Source: Puccinia triticina (taxonomy: Eukaryota > Basidiomycota > Pucciniomycetes > Pucciniales > Pucciniaceae). From it: a stretch of DNA of 64,000 nucleotides. Below the pieces are notes generated by a model. That model was not told the DNA's origin. It was given only the letters and a program-made list of their open reading frames with translations, and did no database searches. Made by a program: the position numbers and the translations under genes. This document shows positions 10,276 to 21,690 of this stretch, piece by piece (position 1 is the first letter of the stretch; each line of letters opens with the position of its first letter). The stretch covers positions 4,216,001-4,280,000 of the forward strand of contig NC_070561.1 of assembly GCF_026914185.1 (NCBI RefSeq). The letters are read 5' to 3'.

Positions 10276-11948
10276 ATGGATGATTCAAGCTCTGTAAGTC
10301 TCTCTCTCTCTATCTATCTATGTCTGGTTTTTTCTCACAATCCTTTCTCAGACCCCTAACGGCCAGTCCCACCAATCACCTCCTGCATCAGGTGTGGTTC
10401 CAAAACAAAAACAACGGACAAAGGTTCAGATGCAGGAATATTGTGCATCTCTTGAGAAGGAAAAACTTGAAAAGGATCAACAACGCGAACTCTTAAAGCT
10501 GCAGAAGCAGCAAGAGAAAGAACAAGCCAAATTGAAAAGGAAACTTTCAGCTCCATCTCAATCTCAACGGTCTAAGCGTGCGACTCCGTCTCAATCATAA
10601 CGGTCATCTAAATCAGCTTCCCAATCACAGCCGGAAGAAGAAGACCGTGGCAAGTCATTTGTTAAGGAGGATTACGAGAATATCTGTACTTACCTCGAGA
10701 TTCAAAAGAACTATGACAACCTCTACGGAAGTGGGCATCAGACCTCGGTTGGTACGCACAAGATGACAAAGTCTCAGGCATTCGAAGTCTTTGCAGTTTG
10801 GTTGAACAAACACAATGATCAGCTGCTTCTTAGTGGTTGTTGACTCCAACAATGTATGACTTATTACTTCAAGAAGCAATACCAGCCCGCAAAAGACTTT
10901 GAATCCGGGACTGGTGCCGGTATTGAAGAAGAATATGGTCCTCAGACTCTTGCCGAGAAACTAGAACCGATGTGCCCCTGCTACTACCGACTCGACCAAA
11001 TCCTAGGCGAAAAACCAAATGTAACTTCAATGCACAAGTACGACCACTCCCAATTAAAAAGCTCCTTACAACGACCCGATGAAGAAGATAGCAACAGCAA
11101 AGCGGAATCGGAGGAGATAACTTACTTGGGATGGGAGTAATCTCTCCCATCATACAATCCTCAATCCCAACATTTGGCAGGTCCTCAAGCTCTGGAACAG
11201 GCCAACTGTCAATCGATGGAGTTGGACAAGTCCTTGTCCCACGCTCAAACTGATATGTTGCTGGAGAATCCTGTTGGCCCTCAAAGTCGGCAACCTATTG
11301 ACTCTCATCTGATTGAAGAACTGCCACCATTGCCCTCCTTGTTGACTAATCCAATTGGATCGGGAACGGTCCCTCCAAACAACCTGCCAATGGTCCCTCC
11401 AAACAACCCGGGATCGTCTACATCTACACAGGCCAAAGCTCTAACACCAAACATCTCTTCTTGTCAGCATAGACGTGTGTCCCGGGGAGCTCTTTCACAC
11501 GCCAGTCCCGGTTCTACTCTTCGTCGCAGCCAGTCATCAAGCCCCCAACAATCATTGAAGGGGTCTGGGTCTCATTTAGCAAACGCCTTTAATGGCTCAA
11601 CGGAAACTACATTGCAGATGTTTGAGAAGCAAGTTGCGGCTGATGAAGAGCGCTTCATTGGTTAAACGTGAAGATAGGCGAGAGACTGAACGGACCAACC
11701 TCGAGAGGGATTGTATTGAACGTGAAGACAAGCGGGAAAAATCACGAGACCGGAAGGACAACCAGGGACATGCCGATCAACTTGAATGGGAGCGCAAAAA
11801 ATTTAACCGTGAGGAAAAGTTGGTCACAGATTGAGAGGTAAAAGCTGATAAACTGCGAGACAAAAAGAAGAAGATGGTCAGGGAGCTCCTTCGTGAGGGA
11901 AAGTCGACAGCGGAGGTTGAAACTATCATCAATATGATATATGGGTAG
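10276..11948 (+). pseudogene. Harbinger Myb/SANT-like accessory protein, broken
   Basis: The start ATG is at 10276. A short intron (donor GTAAGT near 10295, acceptor TTTCTCAG near 10350) leads into a K/E/Q-rich segment (QMQEYCASLEKEKLEKD). A SANT-like stretch follows (YENICTYLEIQKNYDNLYG, then KMTKSQAFEVFAVWLNKH). A conserved block with PMCPCYYRLDQILGEKPNV ends in a charged coiled coil. In Harbinger elements this protein binds DNA and helps bring the transposase to the ends. Breaks: TAA at 10598, TGA at 10841-10843, a frameshift near 11665, and TGA at 11832-11834. Recognition rests on remembered rust protein families. Confidence 0.75.
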
Positions 11949-12345
11949 GATCAATCTTGGTCCATCGATATTGCTCCTCTTGGTCCTTTGATATTGGTGC
12001 ATGATTCAATCTTGCTACATCAATCCTTCTCTTGGCCTTCAATCTTGGTCCATCAATCAATCTTGCTACAGTTAGATAACATAGAGAATATGAACTAAAT
12101 ACATAAGGAAAGCTGTCCGATCTTCATCTGATCAATTGATCAATCAAAATTATGTTTAGTTTTCATCAGAGCTTTCTTCTTCATCTGATTGATTGATTGA
12201 TCAACATTTTGTTTAGTTAGACATCATAGCAAATATAAAATAAATACATAAGAGAAGTTGGCTGATTGATATGAATTGGAAGAACTATTGAGAATAGAAA
12301 ACCCGAACAATATTGGTTTCATTATGAGAAAAAAAGAAACCACAT
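11949..12345. other. gene-to-gene spacer inside the Harbinger element
   Basis: AT-rich sequence with duplicated phrases (CAATCTTGGTCCATC, and GATCAATTGATCAATC near 12135 and 12195). It probably holds the 3' ends of the two convergent transcripts. Confidence 0.5.
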
Positions 12346-12352
12346 ATGATAG

Positions 12353-13075
12353 CTAAAGAGGCAAAATACCTTGTTTGTAGTTATAAGCTACACAATCAGC
12401 AGTCAAACGGTCTCGGAAATCCTTTGCAGATGGGTTTGGTTCAGGTTCATCATTGTTGGCCTGGGAGAAACCTTGGTCATCTGGGTCAAGCTCGATCCAC
12501 TGGTCTCCAAGCTGAGCCAAGACATTGTGAAGTATAATGCAGGTGTACAGCCAAGCGGCAAATTGACGCATGTGGTTTTTATTATATAGCTGCAATCGCA
12601 TCTCGTGTAGTGAGCTCCATCGTGTCTTGAGGATTCCAATTGTGTGTTTGTTGCGCACGCGGGCCTTCGCCAAGCAATAGTTAAACTCCGTATTGATCTG
12701 TTTGTAGGCTTCTGGGGCCTTGTATGCCGGTATCACGGTGCTTGTCAATTCATAAGCTGAATTGGCCAGGAGGTATTGTCCTGAAAGTTTGGGAAAGCAG
12801 GAGGACAGCCGCATTGGGTTAGGAAATACATATTACCCCTGCAATCGGAAAAAAACTGTTACATACCTTCATCAAAGAAGTTTGATGGATCATTGTGCAG
12901 CTGCATTCGCTTGTAAACTCGGCTGTCCCCACAAGTACCCGCCCAGCCAGTGATGAAAAAAGTGATGTACTTGTCGCAGTTGCAGATAATCTGAGCGTTG
13001 ACTGAGTATTGTCGTTTTTGATTGTAGAATACTTCGCCGTTGTAACCTGGCCGCTGAAACAAGGGGATAGTTGTA
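12353..13075 (-). pseudogene. Harbinger DDE transposase, C-terminal part
   Basis: Reading leftward: TTIPLFQRPGYNGEVFYNQK, the block GWAGTCGDSRVYKRMQLHND, then after an 86-bp intron (12781-12866, GTATGT...TTTCAG) YLLANSAYELTSTVIPAYK and ARVRNKHTIGILKTRWSSL. This is the second half of a DDE_Tnp_4 (PIF/Harbinger) nuclease. The position where the family normally has Asp (LL-D-S-Y) reads Asn (codon 12761-12763). The usual Glu before the G-LK-RW motif reads Lys (12647-12649). Both changes are G to A after a C, that is at CpG on the complementary strand. The gene is cut at 13076-17094 by an LTR retrotransposon. Confidence 0.85.
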
Positions 13076-13079
13076 CCGT

Positions 13080-13921
13080 TGTGAGACTCCAAAAGCGGTT
13101 TGCACCTTTTATGGCTGAATTTAGAGAAGTATGTGTGGGGAAACCCCTGCTTCTCTGAAAGACAAAGACTGACCACACCCCCAGCTAGGCTGGAAGCAAG
13201 AAGACAGTGGTCTAGTGTAGTTGAATACTTTTCTCACAAGAGGCTCACAATGGACTGTGTATTTCAAAATATAAAGCTAGTATTTTATTATGTGGCGGAG
13301 AGTGTGAGGGTGATAATTTATTTGAATCTCGTGGGGGGAATGATCTCCCTCCTTGGATTCCATGGGGGGAAAAGGAAGAGAGAGCCCCTCCTTATATAGG
13401 AAAATGTGAGGCATTTATGCTGGTGGTCTATGTACATGAGGGGTTTTGGCTGGTGTGCCTTTACAAATGCTGTGCAAATACAGCTATGTACAGTGTGGCA
13501 GTGTATACATGAGCAAATTTAGCTGGTGATCTAGTTACAAGTGTGGCTTACACAGCCCTCTGGTTGCTATGGAGTCTTCTCAAGTGACCTGCACAGCTTT
13601 CTGTATTGCTGTGTAGTCTGCTTGATTGACTTGCACAGCCCCATGGTTACTATGCCGCTTTATTAATGTGGCTTGTGGTTGTTGGGTTACTGTAATAAGT
13701 GGCTTGTGGTTGCTACACAGCTGCATATGAGGCTGGCTGGTTGCTACGCAGCCACATATATATGTAAAAGGGTAGTTTGTAAGCTATATACATGCAGTTT
13801 TGTAAAACTGTGTATGTAAACTGAAGGGAGTGTGTGTATCAAAAAATGGTGTAATGTAACACTACATATGTAAACTGGAAATTTTTGAATTTTTCCATCC
13901 AGAACTAAAGCGTCTACCACA
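13080..13921 (-). repeat. 3' LTR of the 13.1-17.1 kb retrotransposon
   Basis: 842 bp, intact, bounded by TG...CA. On the minus strand TATATAAGGAGGGGC (near 13398) is the likely core promoter. It lacks the MITE found in its partner. Confidence 0.9.
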
Positions 13922-13935
13922 TCCTCCCCCAACTT

Positions 13936-16011
13936 ATTGTCTGTCCCCAGACAATGTGCCAGAGTTGTGCGTAATGGATTGAAGAGCTGCTGATTTTCCC
14001 GCCTCTTTACTTGGTCAAAAATGTTGAAGTATATCCAAACAGTAATTTTTATTGATGATGCTTTTTCCAACTTGCCCAGTTTCTTCATAAATATATACTA
14101 TCTGAAATGACTAGTTCACACATTCTTTTACCTTGTGAATATTCTTTATTGCTCTCTGGCTTTCAATAGCCAGGGCTAGATGATAAAAAGATTGTGCAAC
14201 TCCTGCCATAAAAATTTTGCGCCCAAACGCCATAAAAAATAGGTTTTATTATGGTAAGTAAACCTAAAGTCGCGCGGGGGGTCTAGTGCATTGAAAGTTG
14301 AGGGTTACATCATCACAAGTGCGGGCACGGGCTTAGGAACAAGTTCGGGCTCGAGTCGTTCGGCCCTGGTGGGTCTCAGCCGGCAGTGTGAACAGTGCTC
14401 GGCCTCCCTTCTGCCAAACAGCTACACCATCCTCGAAAACATTTCGATATCGATCACGGTCTTCCTTGCGTGCCGATCAAGGATCCTCGGCAGATTGGAT
14501 GGGGAAGTTTGCCACGGATCTCCAAGTCTTTTCTGCGATTGCCAGGACACTTCAAAGTTTGATCGCCAGGAAACTTCAATCGCCATGGCAACTCATTTCA
14601 GTTCTCCCTTCATCTTCTTAATCTAGTCCTCCAGGCGGTGCACTAACGACTGTACTTCCTGTATTTGCACCGATGGCCAGGGTATTGCCACCTCCGATTG
14701 ATCGGAGCTCGATCTGCGCGGCGGCCGGGTGAAGGTATTTAAGGACCAGGTTCGTCCCTCTTCCTAGTCTAGTTCTTCAGCCAACCAAAAAACTCTGAAC
14801 ACTATCAGCTGAAAGACAGCATGGCTCATCAATCTGTCATCTTTATATCTTCCAATAGTGCTAGTCCGACAGGTAGTGTTGATGACCCGTTGTTCCCCCT
14901 TTCCTTTCTTCTGTCATCCAATCCCTCGCCGTCCAATAACAGCCCGTCTCGATAGCGAAGAAGATGCAATTGTCGTCATTGAAAAGTTGTTGTCTGGTTC
15001 CAATTTCAACATTAAACGCGATGGATCGAGCTCAAGGGATTCGCTGATCTATGATCACATGAAGCCGAGGAAAAAGATTCTGTAAGAAGCGACGAGGTAA
15101 TGCCTCTATCCTATTCAGTCTATTTATCAGGTGACGAATCGGGCCTCTAAGATCTTGACAAGGATATGTCCGAGTACAAAGAGTCCATGGCAATCAATGC
15201 TTGATCAGGTGATTTGTTTCGAGACAACCGTAAGCAGTTTACCCTCCTACTGAGGAGCATTGAAATCGTTATCTTCATTGTCTTGATGATATGTACAGAA
15301 TGGAATTATTCACTGGGTTGGTTCTAGATTCAGTTGTGATTTTCTTCCATGTATTTCTGTGGTTGTTCTCCATGTATTGCTGTGGTTGTTCTCCATGTAA
15401 GTTGAAAAAATTCCAGGACCCTGTCCTTTCAGCTCCAGGCAAAGAAGAATATTATAATGACAGATTTAGGTTTGAATGAGAAAAAAAATGTGGATTATGC
15501 CAGGCTGTATGATTGTTTCCTTGATAACCATATTTCTATCAAAATCACCATGTATAGTAAAAAAGACATTGTTCTCAGAACAAGAAGTTCCTACAAAAGT
15601 ATAAAAAAGAATACTTTTGGTTTGTAATGCAGGCTCATGTATACCACTAGACAAGGTTGAAGATCATAATGATCAAAATATATAATAAACTGATAGTCTT
15701 TGGTTCTCTTTAACCAAGGCAGATCTGATTTATCCTTAAATAATATAAAATCTAGCTTATTCCCCAGTCTCAACTGCAAAGGAATAGCTAGCCTGAAACA
15801 AATGATTTGTCTAGAGAGTACTACAGAAAGCTTTAATTACACCCAAATTTATCTCTTTTATACCTCAGAGTTGCTCTTTTTCTTGTTCAATGATCTTCTA
15901 TAAAATACGTGTTTATCTGTAATAAAAGTGTGGTTCTTGAACAATAACAATAATATAACAAGGTATAACACCAAATGCTGCTTGAAAAAAAAAGTATTCA
16001 ACTAACTAAGC
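13936..16011. other. interior of the LTR retrotransposon, no recognisable gag or pol
   Basis: Frames are all under 115 codons. The part at 14290-15090 is GC-richer than its surroundings. It contains GGTATTTAAGGACCAGG followed by a plausible transcribed stretch with ATG at 14821, as if a foreign gene promoter or fragment had been picked up. I cannot name it. Confidence 0.5.
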
Positions 16012-16029
16012 CACTGTTGGGACACCAGT

Positions 16030-17090
16030 TGTGAGACTCCAAAAGCGGTTTGCACCTCTTATGGCTGAATTTAGAGAAGTATGTGTGGGGAAACCCCTGC
16101 TTCTCTGAAATACAAAGACTGACAACACCCCCAGCTAGGCTGGAAGCAAGAAGACAGTGGTCTAGTGTAGTTGAATACTTTTCTCACAAGAGGCTCACAA
16201 TGGACTGCACCAGGGAAAAATTGAGGTCACCTGAGGGCATGTGATGTGAAGAAGACTCTTGTTCAGTCTCCAATCATACTCCAAAACCCATTGAGTGGGA
16301 CTCCCCAATGACCACAAAGGGGCCATTGTTTTGATAGTGGAGTCTTGCCACAGTAGCTCAGGTGTCTGAACATGTTTTACTCAATGTCACCTGCCACCAG
16401 CTGTCATCACATTTTCCCTGGTGCTGTGTATTTCAAAATATAAAGCTAGTATTTTATTATGTGGCGGAGAGTGTGAGGGTGATAATTTATTTGAATCTTG
16501 TGGGGGGAATGATCTCCCTCCTTGGATTCCATGGGGGGAAAAGGAAGAGAGAGCCCCTCCTTATATAGGAAAATGTGAGGCATTTATGCTGGTGGTCTAT
16601 GTACATGAGGGGTTTTGGCTGGTGTGCCTTTACAAATGCTGTGCAAATACAGCTATGTACAGTGTGGCAGTGTATACATGAGCAAATTTAGCTGGTGATC
16701 TAGTTACAAGTGTGGCTTACACAGCCCTCTGGTTGCTATGGAGTCTTCTCAAGTGACCTGCACAGCTTTCTGTATTGCTGTGTAGTCTGCTTGATTGACT
16801 TGCACAGCCCCATGGTTACTATGCCGCTTTATTAATGTGGCTTGTGGTTGCTGGGTTACTGTAATAAGTGGCTTGTGGTTGCTACACAGCTGCATATGAG
16901 GCTGGCTGGTTGCTACGCAGCCACATATATATGTAAAAGGGTAGTTTGTAAGCTATATACATGCAGTTTTGTAAAACTGTGTATGTAAACTGAAGGGAGT
17001 GTGTGTATCAAAAAATGGTGTAATGTAACACTACATATGTAAACTGGAAATTTTTGAATTTTTCCATCCAGAACTAAAGCGTCTACCACA
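16030..17090 (-). repeat. 5' LTR, carrying a MITE
   Basis: 1,061 bp. Subtracting the 216-bp MITE and its 3-bp duplication leaves exactly 842 bp, the length of the other LTR. This confirms that the MITE arrived after retrotransposition. Confidence 0.9.
16208..16423. mobile_element. CACTA-like MITE, 216 bp
   Basis: Borders are fixed by comparison with the empty site in the other LTR. Termini are CACCAGGGAAAA and the exact inverse TTTTCCCTGGTG. The target duplication is CTG (16205-16207 and 16424-16426). The terminus matches the first bases of the 2.49-kb element at 4650 (CACCAGGG), so the two may share a transposase source. Confidence 0.9.
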
Positions 17091-17944
17091 CCGTCCACAA
17101 ATCCAACACAGCCTTCAAATCCTTCTTTTCGCATCACATCCGAGATTTCTGCACGGCGATTGGCATCCGGCCACACAACATATTGGCGTCCAATTGTGAT
17201 AATCGCCTCGATGACTCTGTGAGTGACTTTGATAACAGTTCCTCGCCCAACATTCAACGTTCGTGAGAATCGTCCAACAGAGGCTCCATTGCCATTCATG
17301 CCAAGTCGCTCCAGAGTAATGGCTAGTTGATGGGCTATTGGAAGCTGTGGTCAAACCCCTCCGCGATGAAATACAGGATTTGCACAAATCAGGTCAAGTA
17401 CATCTATGAATCCCGACTTCAATGTTCTTGCAGCTTGTCGGAAATCTTTGTTGGACATTGAAAAAAGCCTCTCTAGGTCAAACTCGTCTTGAGTTTTGGG
17501 AGTTGGTCGTGGTTTGAGATATTGGCTTGACAAAGTATACTGAAGGATGTCTTCAAACAATGTCCGATCACTAAAGAGCAAGTCGTACGCTCGTTGTAAG
17601 GAGCTGTTCTGTGGAAACAATAGCTGGGCATCAGAGGGGATAGGTTTCCTGTCCAAAAGAGCATTGAGGTCTTCAATCTCCAGCCAAACAATTATTAAAA
17701 AAAGGTCATGGATGAGAGTTTGACGTTCTGAGTATCCCCGCATTCCTAAACAAAGAGGATTGGTTAGTGAGACAAGGAAGAAAAGAAGTGATGGGGATGA
17801 GTACCTACCAGGATGATGGTGTGTTGATGTCTTGGAGAGGGTTATGTAGGTTTGGCGGTGGTGATGGCTTTGGCGGTGATGGCTTTCACTATCAGTTGTG
17901 TTTCCATCTGCTGATGGCACATGTGGTGATAAAATTTTATGCAT
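17091..17944 (-). pseudogene. Harbinger DDE transposase, N-terminal part
   Basis: Starts at 17944 (MHKILSPH) or at an internal Met near 17746. It contains the helical segment SERQTLIHDLFLIIVWLEIE, then TQDEFDLERLFSMSNKDFRQ. After a stop near 17350 come ERLGMNGNGASVGRFSRTLN, a helix-turn-helix-like part, and RKEGFEGCVGFVDG with the first catalytic Asp. The frame then runs into the retrotransposon at 17090 and resumes at 13075. An intron probably lies at about 17748-17810. Function lost. Confidence 0.8.
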
Positions 17945-18254
17945 AAAATTTTATGCACGTTTTTTTTACACAGCTGGTTGTAACTAAAATTTTGCTGGTC
18001 GCGGCCCAACGTGAACCGGGCTAATAATCATATAGTACTCATTTATTACAAGTCTGTTTGGCAAACCAAAATTCACTTGGTGTCATACACACTCATCACC
18101 ATCCCTCACAATGTTGCCTCCCAGCATGCTTCAAAAAAAAAAACAGTACCAGCTTGGACGAAAGAGGATGGCACTGTTCATCATTATCCTGATTGGCCTC
18201 CGTCAGTGGTCGAAGACAATCAAACATCCGTACAAGGATAGCATCTTAACGCCT

Positions 18255-19115
18255 CATGAATCTTGATGACCCAACCAGTCATCAAGAGGGACTCTACACC
18301 CTCTCGACGACCGGACAAGTCATCAAGAGGGATTCTACACCCTCTCCATGACTGGTTGAAACCAGTCATCGAGAGGGACTCTAAAACCTCTTGATGTCCG
18401 GTCAACCACTCATTGAGAGGGTGAGTCCCTCTCGATGACCGGATGATTCTACACCCTCTTGATGAGTGGTTGACCGGACATCAAGAGGGTGTAGAGTCCC
18501 TCTCAGTGACCAGTCAAGCAGTCATCGAGAGGGACCGATCAAGCAGTCATAGAGGGATTCTACACCCTCTCGATGACTGTGTGACTGCTTGACCGGTCAC
18601 CAAGAGGGACTCTACACCCTCTCGATATCCGGTCAGCCACTCATCGAGAGGGTGTAGAGTCCCTCTCGATCCGGTCATCGAGAGGGACTCACCCTCTCAA
18701 TGAGTGGTTGACCGGTCACCGAGATGGACTATACACCCTATCAATATCCGGTCAACCACTCATCGAGAGGGTGTAGAATCATTCAGAGGGACTCACCCTC
18801 TCGATGAGTGGTTGCCCGGACATCGAGAGGGTGTAGAGTCCCTCTCGATGACTGGTTTCAACCAGTCATGGAGAGGGTTTAGAATCCCTCTTGATGACTT
18901 GTCCGGTCGTCGAGAGGGTGTAGAGTCCCTCTCAATGACTGGTTGGGTCATCAAGAGGTGAAGTCCTCCTCAATGACCAGTTGAACGGTCATCGAGAGGG
19001 TGTCCTCTGGATGGCCTGTCAAACCAGCCATCCAGAAGTTGATGCGTGCTCTTTGATGACCGGTTGACCGGTCATCGGGAGGTTGTGTAGTACTCCCTAG
19101 ATTGGCCAGTACATA
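18255..19115. repeat. palindromic minisatellite, family E
   Basis: The most regular array: TCATCGAGAGGG, a GTGTAGAGT spacer, the inverse CCCTCTCGATGA, then CCGGT centres. About 20 half-units occur in alternating orientation over 860 bp, predicted to fold into many long hairpins. It lies inside the outer TIR element. Confidence 0.9.
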
Positions 19116-19331
19116 TATGTAGCCATGGGCCAGCCATTTATCACCCGGGTATAGAGGTCAGGACCTCTATTTCCGGATAGCTGGGGGAATAAATTTCCCG
19201 TTATACCGAGTAATGAATTTTACGATATAACTGGCCGGCCCAAACACATATAAATGAGGTGTTATACCCCGAGCACCCCCGGTTATAAATTGCGCGATTT
19301 ATAACCAAAATTGGGGCGTCCAAACGGGGCC

Positions 19332-19658
19332 TAAGCAAAAACACCCACCAATGGCAAAACTATCAAAATTGTTGAATATGTGGACTTCAGACTTTGCCAT
19401 ATCATAAGGAACAAGAAAATGGGTATTCCAATTGATTTTTTATGAAGATTTGCATGACAATAACTATAAGAATAAATATTCGTCTGTTTTTTCTGCTAGA
19501 TTAACAAGTATGGTGCAGGAAGAAAAGAAAAGATATACAATGTACCATTCAATTGGTTTTGCTCATATTGGATGTGGCAGTTCAGATTTCTTGATGCAAA
19601 TAAAGCCAATCCTATCATCAAATGCTTCTGGGTGTCTGGTTTAATAGACTTGAAGCAT
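19332..19658. other. no recognised feature
   Basis: AT-rich; only short frames. Confidence 0.45.
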
Positions 19659-19666
19659 ACTCTACC

Positions 19667-20427
19667 TAGAGATGGGCGCACAGAACCTGTTGCGGGTATC
19701 CACTATCCGCTGGAGGCCCTCAGGTACCCGCCAGCGGATGTCTGAGATTCCGGCAGAATCCAGAGGGTACCTGTGTATTCCGGCGGGTATCCGCTCTTCC
19801 TAGGGTATGGGAGCTGCGGCGGTTGGCAGCCATAAAGCTGTTCTATGTTGTTGTTGATCGGGGGGAGTCCCTCCCGGTCAACAGCAACATACAATAGTCG
19901 ACCAGGATGAGTCCTTCCCGGTCAACAGGCATATGTATCGAGCAGTTGATTGGGAGAATTCCGTCCTGGTTGACAACTAGACATACCAGTCAACCGGGAG
20001 GAATCCCTCCTGGTTGACGACTATACACACCAGTCAACCAGGAGGAATCCCTCCCGGTCAACAGTCATATCAAGCAGTCAAACGGGAGGAGTCCCTCCCC
20101 ATATTGAGCAGTTGACCGGGAGAGTCCCTCCCGGTCAACAGCCATATCAAGCAGTCAACCGGGAGGCGTCCCTCCTGGAAAATAGCTTTATGCAGCAGTT
20201 GACCAAGAGAAGTCCCTCCCGGTCCACAGCCATATGGAGCAGTCGGCCAGGAGAAGTGCCTCCTGGTTGACTGACATATGCAGCAGTCAACCGGTAAGCA
20301 CGTTTTGAGGGGCGGGTATCTGCCCAGGCGCACAGGTACCCGCTGTCGGATGCAGATGCCAGGAAATGGCTAAAATCAGCCACGGATATCCAAACACGGG
20401 CACCTGGATGCGAAGCGCCCATCTCTA
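19667..20427. mobile_element. hAT-like non-autonomous element, 761 bp, carrying array F
   Basis: Termini TAGAGATGGGCGC and GCGCCCATCTCTA with an exact 8-bp duplication ACTCTACC (19659-19666 and 20428-20435). GGTACCCGC motifs lie just inside both ends. The core (about 19855-20295) is palindromic array F: GTCAACCGGGAGGAGTCCCT and CCCGGTTGAC around GCCATATG spacers. No transposase. Confidence 0.9.
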
Positions 20428-20435
20428 ACTCTACC

Positions 20436-20930
20436 AGTACCATCAACAAGGCAGCCAATTCACCCACCACAGAGGCAAACAAGACATGAACCAGGTTTTT
20501 TTTGTAGCATGTAATCATCAAACCAAAAGGGACAACTCCCAGAGCTCACTCTTGGTGATATGCATGTGCGCCTGATCTGCAAGCATCCCACATCTGTCCC
20601 TCTGAGAACCTCCCAACAACAAGGACGTCTGCAACCTCGCTCTTGTCCCTCCACTGATACTGGATCTGGTGGCGACCACAGAGAACTGGTAGTAAGGGGC
20701 CCAATTGAGATCATTGCCTTGGATTTGCAGGTTCTTCTGGTTGGAAAGGGCACAAAGTAAATGGTGTGCGTTGGTTGGCAGCACCTGTGTATTCGTGGAT
20801 GAAGATGGTGAATTCAAGTGAGGAGAGCTGGGGCAACTGGTGGATCTGATGCTGCTGGTCGCCAGAAGTGCCTGCTGGGGGTTGTAGCTGAAGCCCTGGC
20901 TGTGCGCGCTGCAGGTTGGGACAGGGTGAG
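20436..20930. other. no recognised gene
   Basis: Frames on both strands reach about 100 codons (for example minus 20817-20518), but none shows a domain I know. Codon-like composition suggests possible gene debris. Confidence 0.4.
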
Positions 20931-20944
20931 TAGGTATTGGTTGT

Positions 20945-21690
20945 AGGCTCAGCCTCAGGATGCAAACGGGTCGGGTTTGGGTCGGAAAACAGTGCTCGAA
21001 CCTGAACCCGATTAAGTGTTGGGTTGGGTTGGGTTGGGTTGGGGCAGAATTTCCAAAAGACTGCCCGAACCCGAACCCAACTAAGGAGCAGATGGGTCGG
21101 GTCGGGTCCGGGTTGGGTCAAGCTTGACCCGGTAATTTTGAGTGATAGAACATGAGAGAGTAACAATTTGAAAAGAAATAGACAAAAAACAAAATTGGTT
21201 TGGGTCAGCTGCAGGCGGCCGGCAGTTGAGGGTGATTGCAACGGATTTGCTCTGAGTCACCGCGGGCGTCTCAAAGGAATCCGCCCCTTGTTGTTTTGGC
21301 GGGTGGCGGTGGCGGCGTTGATGGACTCGGCAGCAGTGGATCGATGGATTCGGCGGTGGTGGGTAATGGGTTGGTGGTGGCAGGCTGGATGTGGATTGGC
21401 AGCAGGCCGCCTTCCTGCGGGCCCCCCGGGGATTCCCCGAGCACGGCCCGCGCTTGCACGACAATAAGAGACATGTCAAGAAATTTCACAAGTCACAGCT
21501 CCTAATTGGGTCATAGCCGGGTCTTTGGGCCGACCCGAAATGATAAACACCTGCCCAAACCCAAACCCAATTAGTCCTTGGGTTGGGGCGGGTTGGGTCA
21601 AAATCACAAATAGGCTACCCAAACCCGCCCCAAGACCTGACGGGTCTTGGGTCGTTGTTGAGTCGACCCGACCCACTTGCATCCTGAGGC
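20945..21690. mobile_element. foldback element with GGGTCGGGT-rich arms
   Basis: CCTCAGGATGCAA followed by (A/G)(C/T)GGGTCGGGT occurs at about 20952 and inverted ending near 21690. Both arms are full of GGGTT/AACCC variants (including four TTGGG repeats near 21015), the inner part less so. No coding sequence. It is not telomeric, since TTAGGG is absent. Confidence 0.5.

Larger units (their letters stand above)
13080..17090 (-). mobile_element. non-autonomous LTR retrotransposon, young, minus orientation
   Basis: Two LTRs of 842 bp (13080-13921, and 16030-17090 with a 219-bp insertion) differ at only five positions by eye. The target duplication is CCGT (13076-13079 and 17091-17094) within the Harbinger transposase codons. 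In minus orientation LTRs start TGTGGTAGACG and end TCTCACA. A candidate primer-binding site TGGTGTCCCAACAGTGG follows the 5' LTR (16012-16028). A polypurine tract AAGTTGGGGGAGGA precedes the 3' LTR (13922-13935). The 2.1-kb interior has no gag-pol. It must have moved with borrowed proteins. Confidence 0.9.
10063..18022. mobile_element. PIF/Harbinger DNA transposon (two genes, disrupted)
   Basis: The ends are ATCCCGGTTCACGTTGGACC (10063-10082) and its inverse with two differences (ending 18022). A 3-bp duplication AAT flanks them (10060-10062 and 18023-18025). Inside are the two genes of this superfamily in convergent order: a Myb/SANT-like protein (+) and a DDE transposase (-). Removing the nested LTR retrotransposon leaves about 3.95 kb. 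Both genes carry stops, and the transposase seems to have lost two catalytic acids, so the copy is dead. Confidence 0.85.
9925..19331. mobile_element. outer TIR element hosting the Harbinger nest and array E
   Basis: GGCCCCGTTTGGACGCCC at 9925 is matched by its inverse ending at 19331, and both ends continue into related ATTTATAA-rich sequence. Without the nested Harbinger element (10063-18022) it is about 1.45 kb and carries palindromic array E on its right side. Flanks read GAA and TAA, so a 3-bp duplication is possible but not exact. It is non-autonomous; the superfamily is uncertain, and the terminus resembles Harbinger/Tourist-like ends. Confidence 0.6.

Noticed and set aside
14858..15085. 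Possible gag gene in the LTR retrotransposon interior
   Set aside because: It is on the strand opposite to the element and has no Cys-knuckle, protease or RT motif.
9925..19331. Exact 3-bp target duplication for the GGCCCC-ended element
   Set aside because: Flanks read GAA and TAA; similar but not identical, so not claimed.
18220..20333. Possible CRISPR array because of evenly spaced repeats
   Set aside because: The genome is eukaryotic, spacers are themselves repeats, and units alternate in orientation; no cas-like gene.
21010..21045. Telomere-like GGGTT repeats
   Set aside because: The unit is TTGGG, only four copies, within a foldback element; fungal telomeres of this group use TTAGGG.
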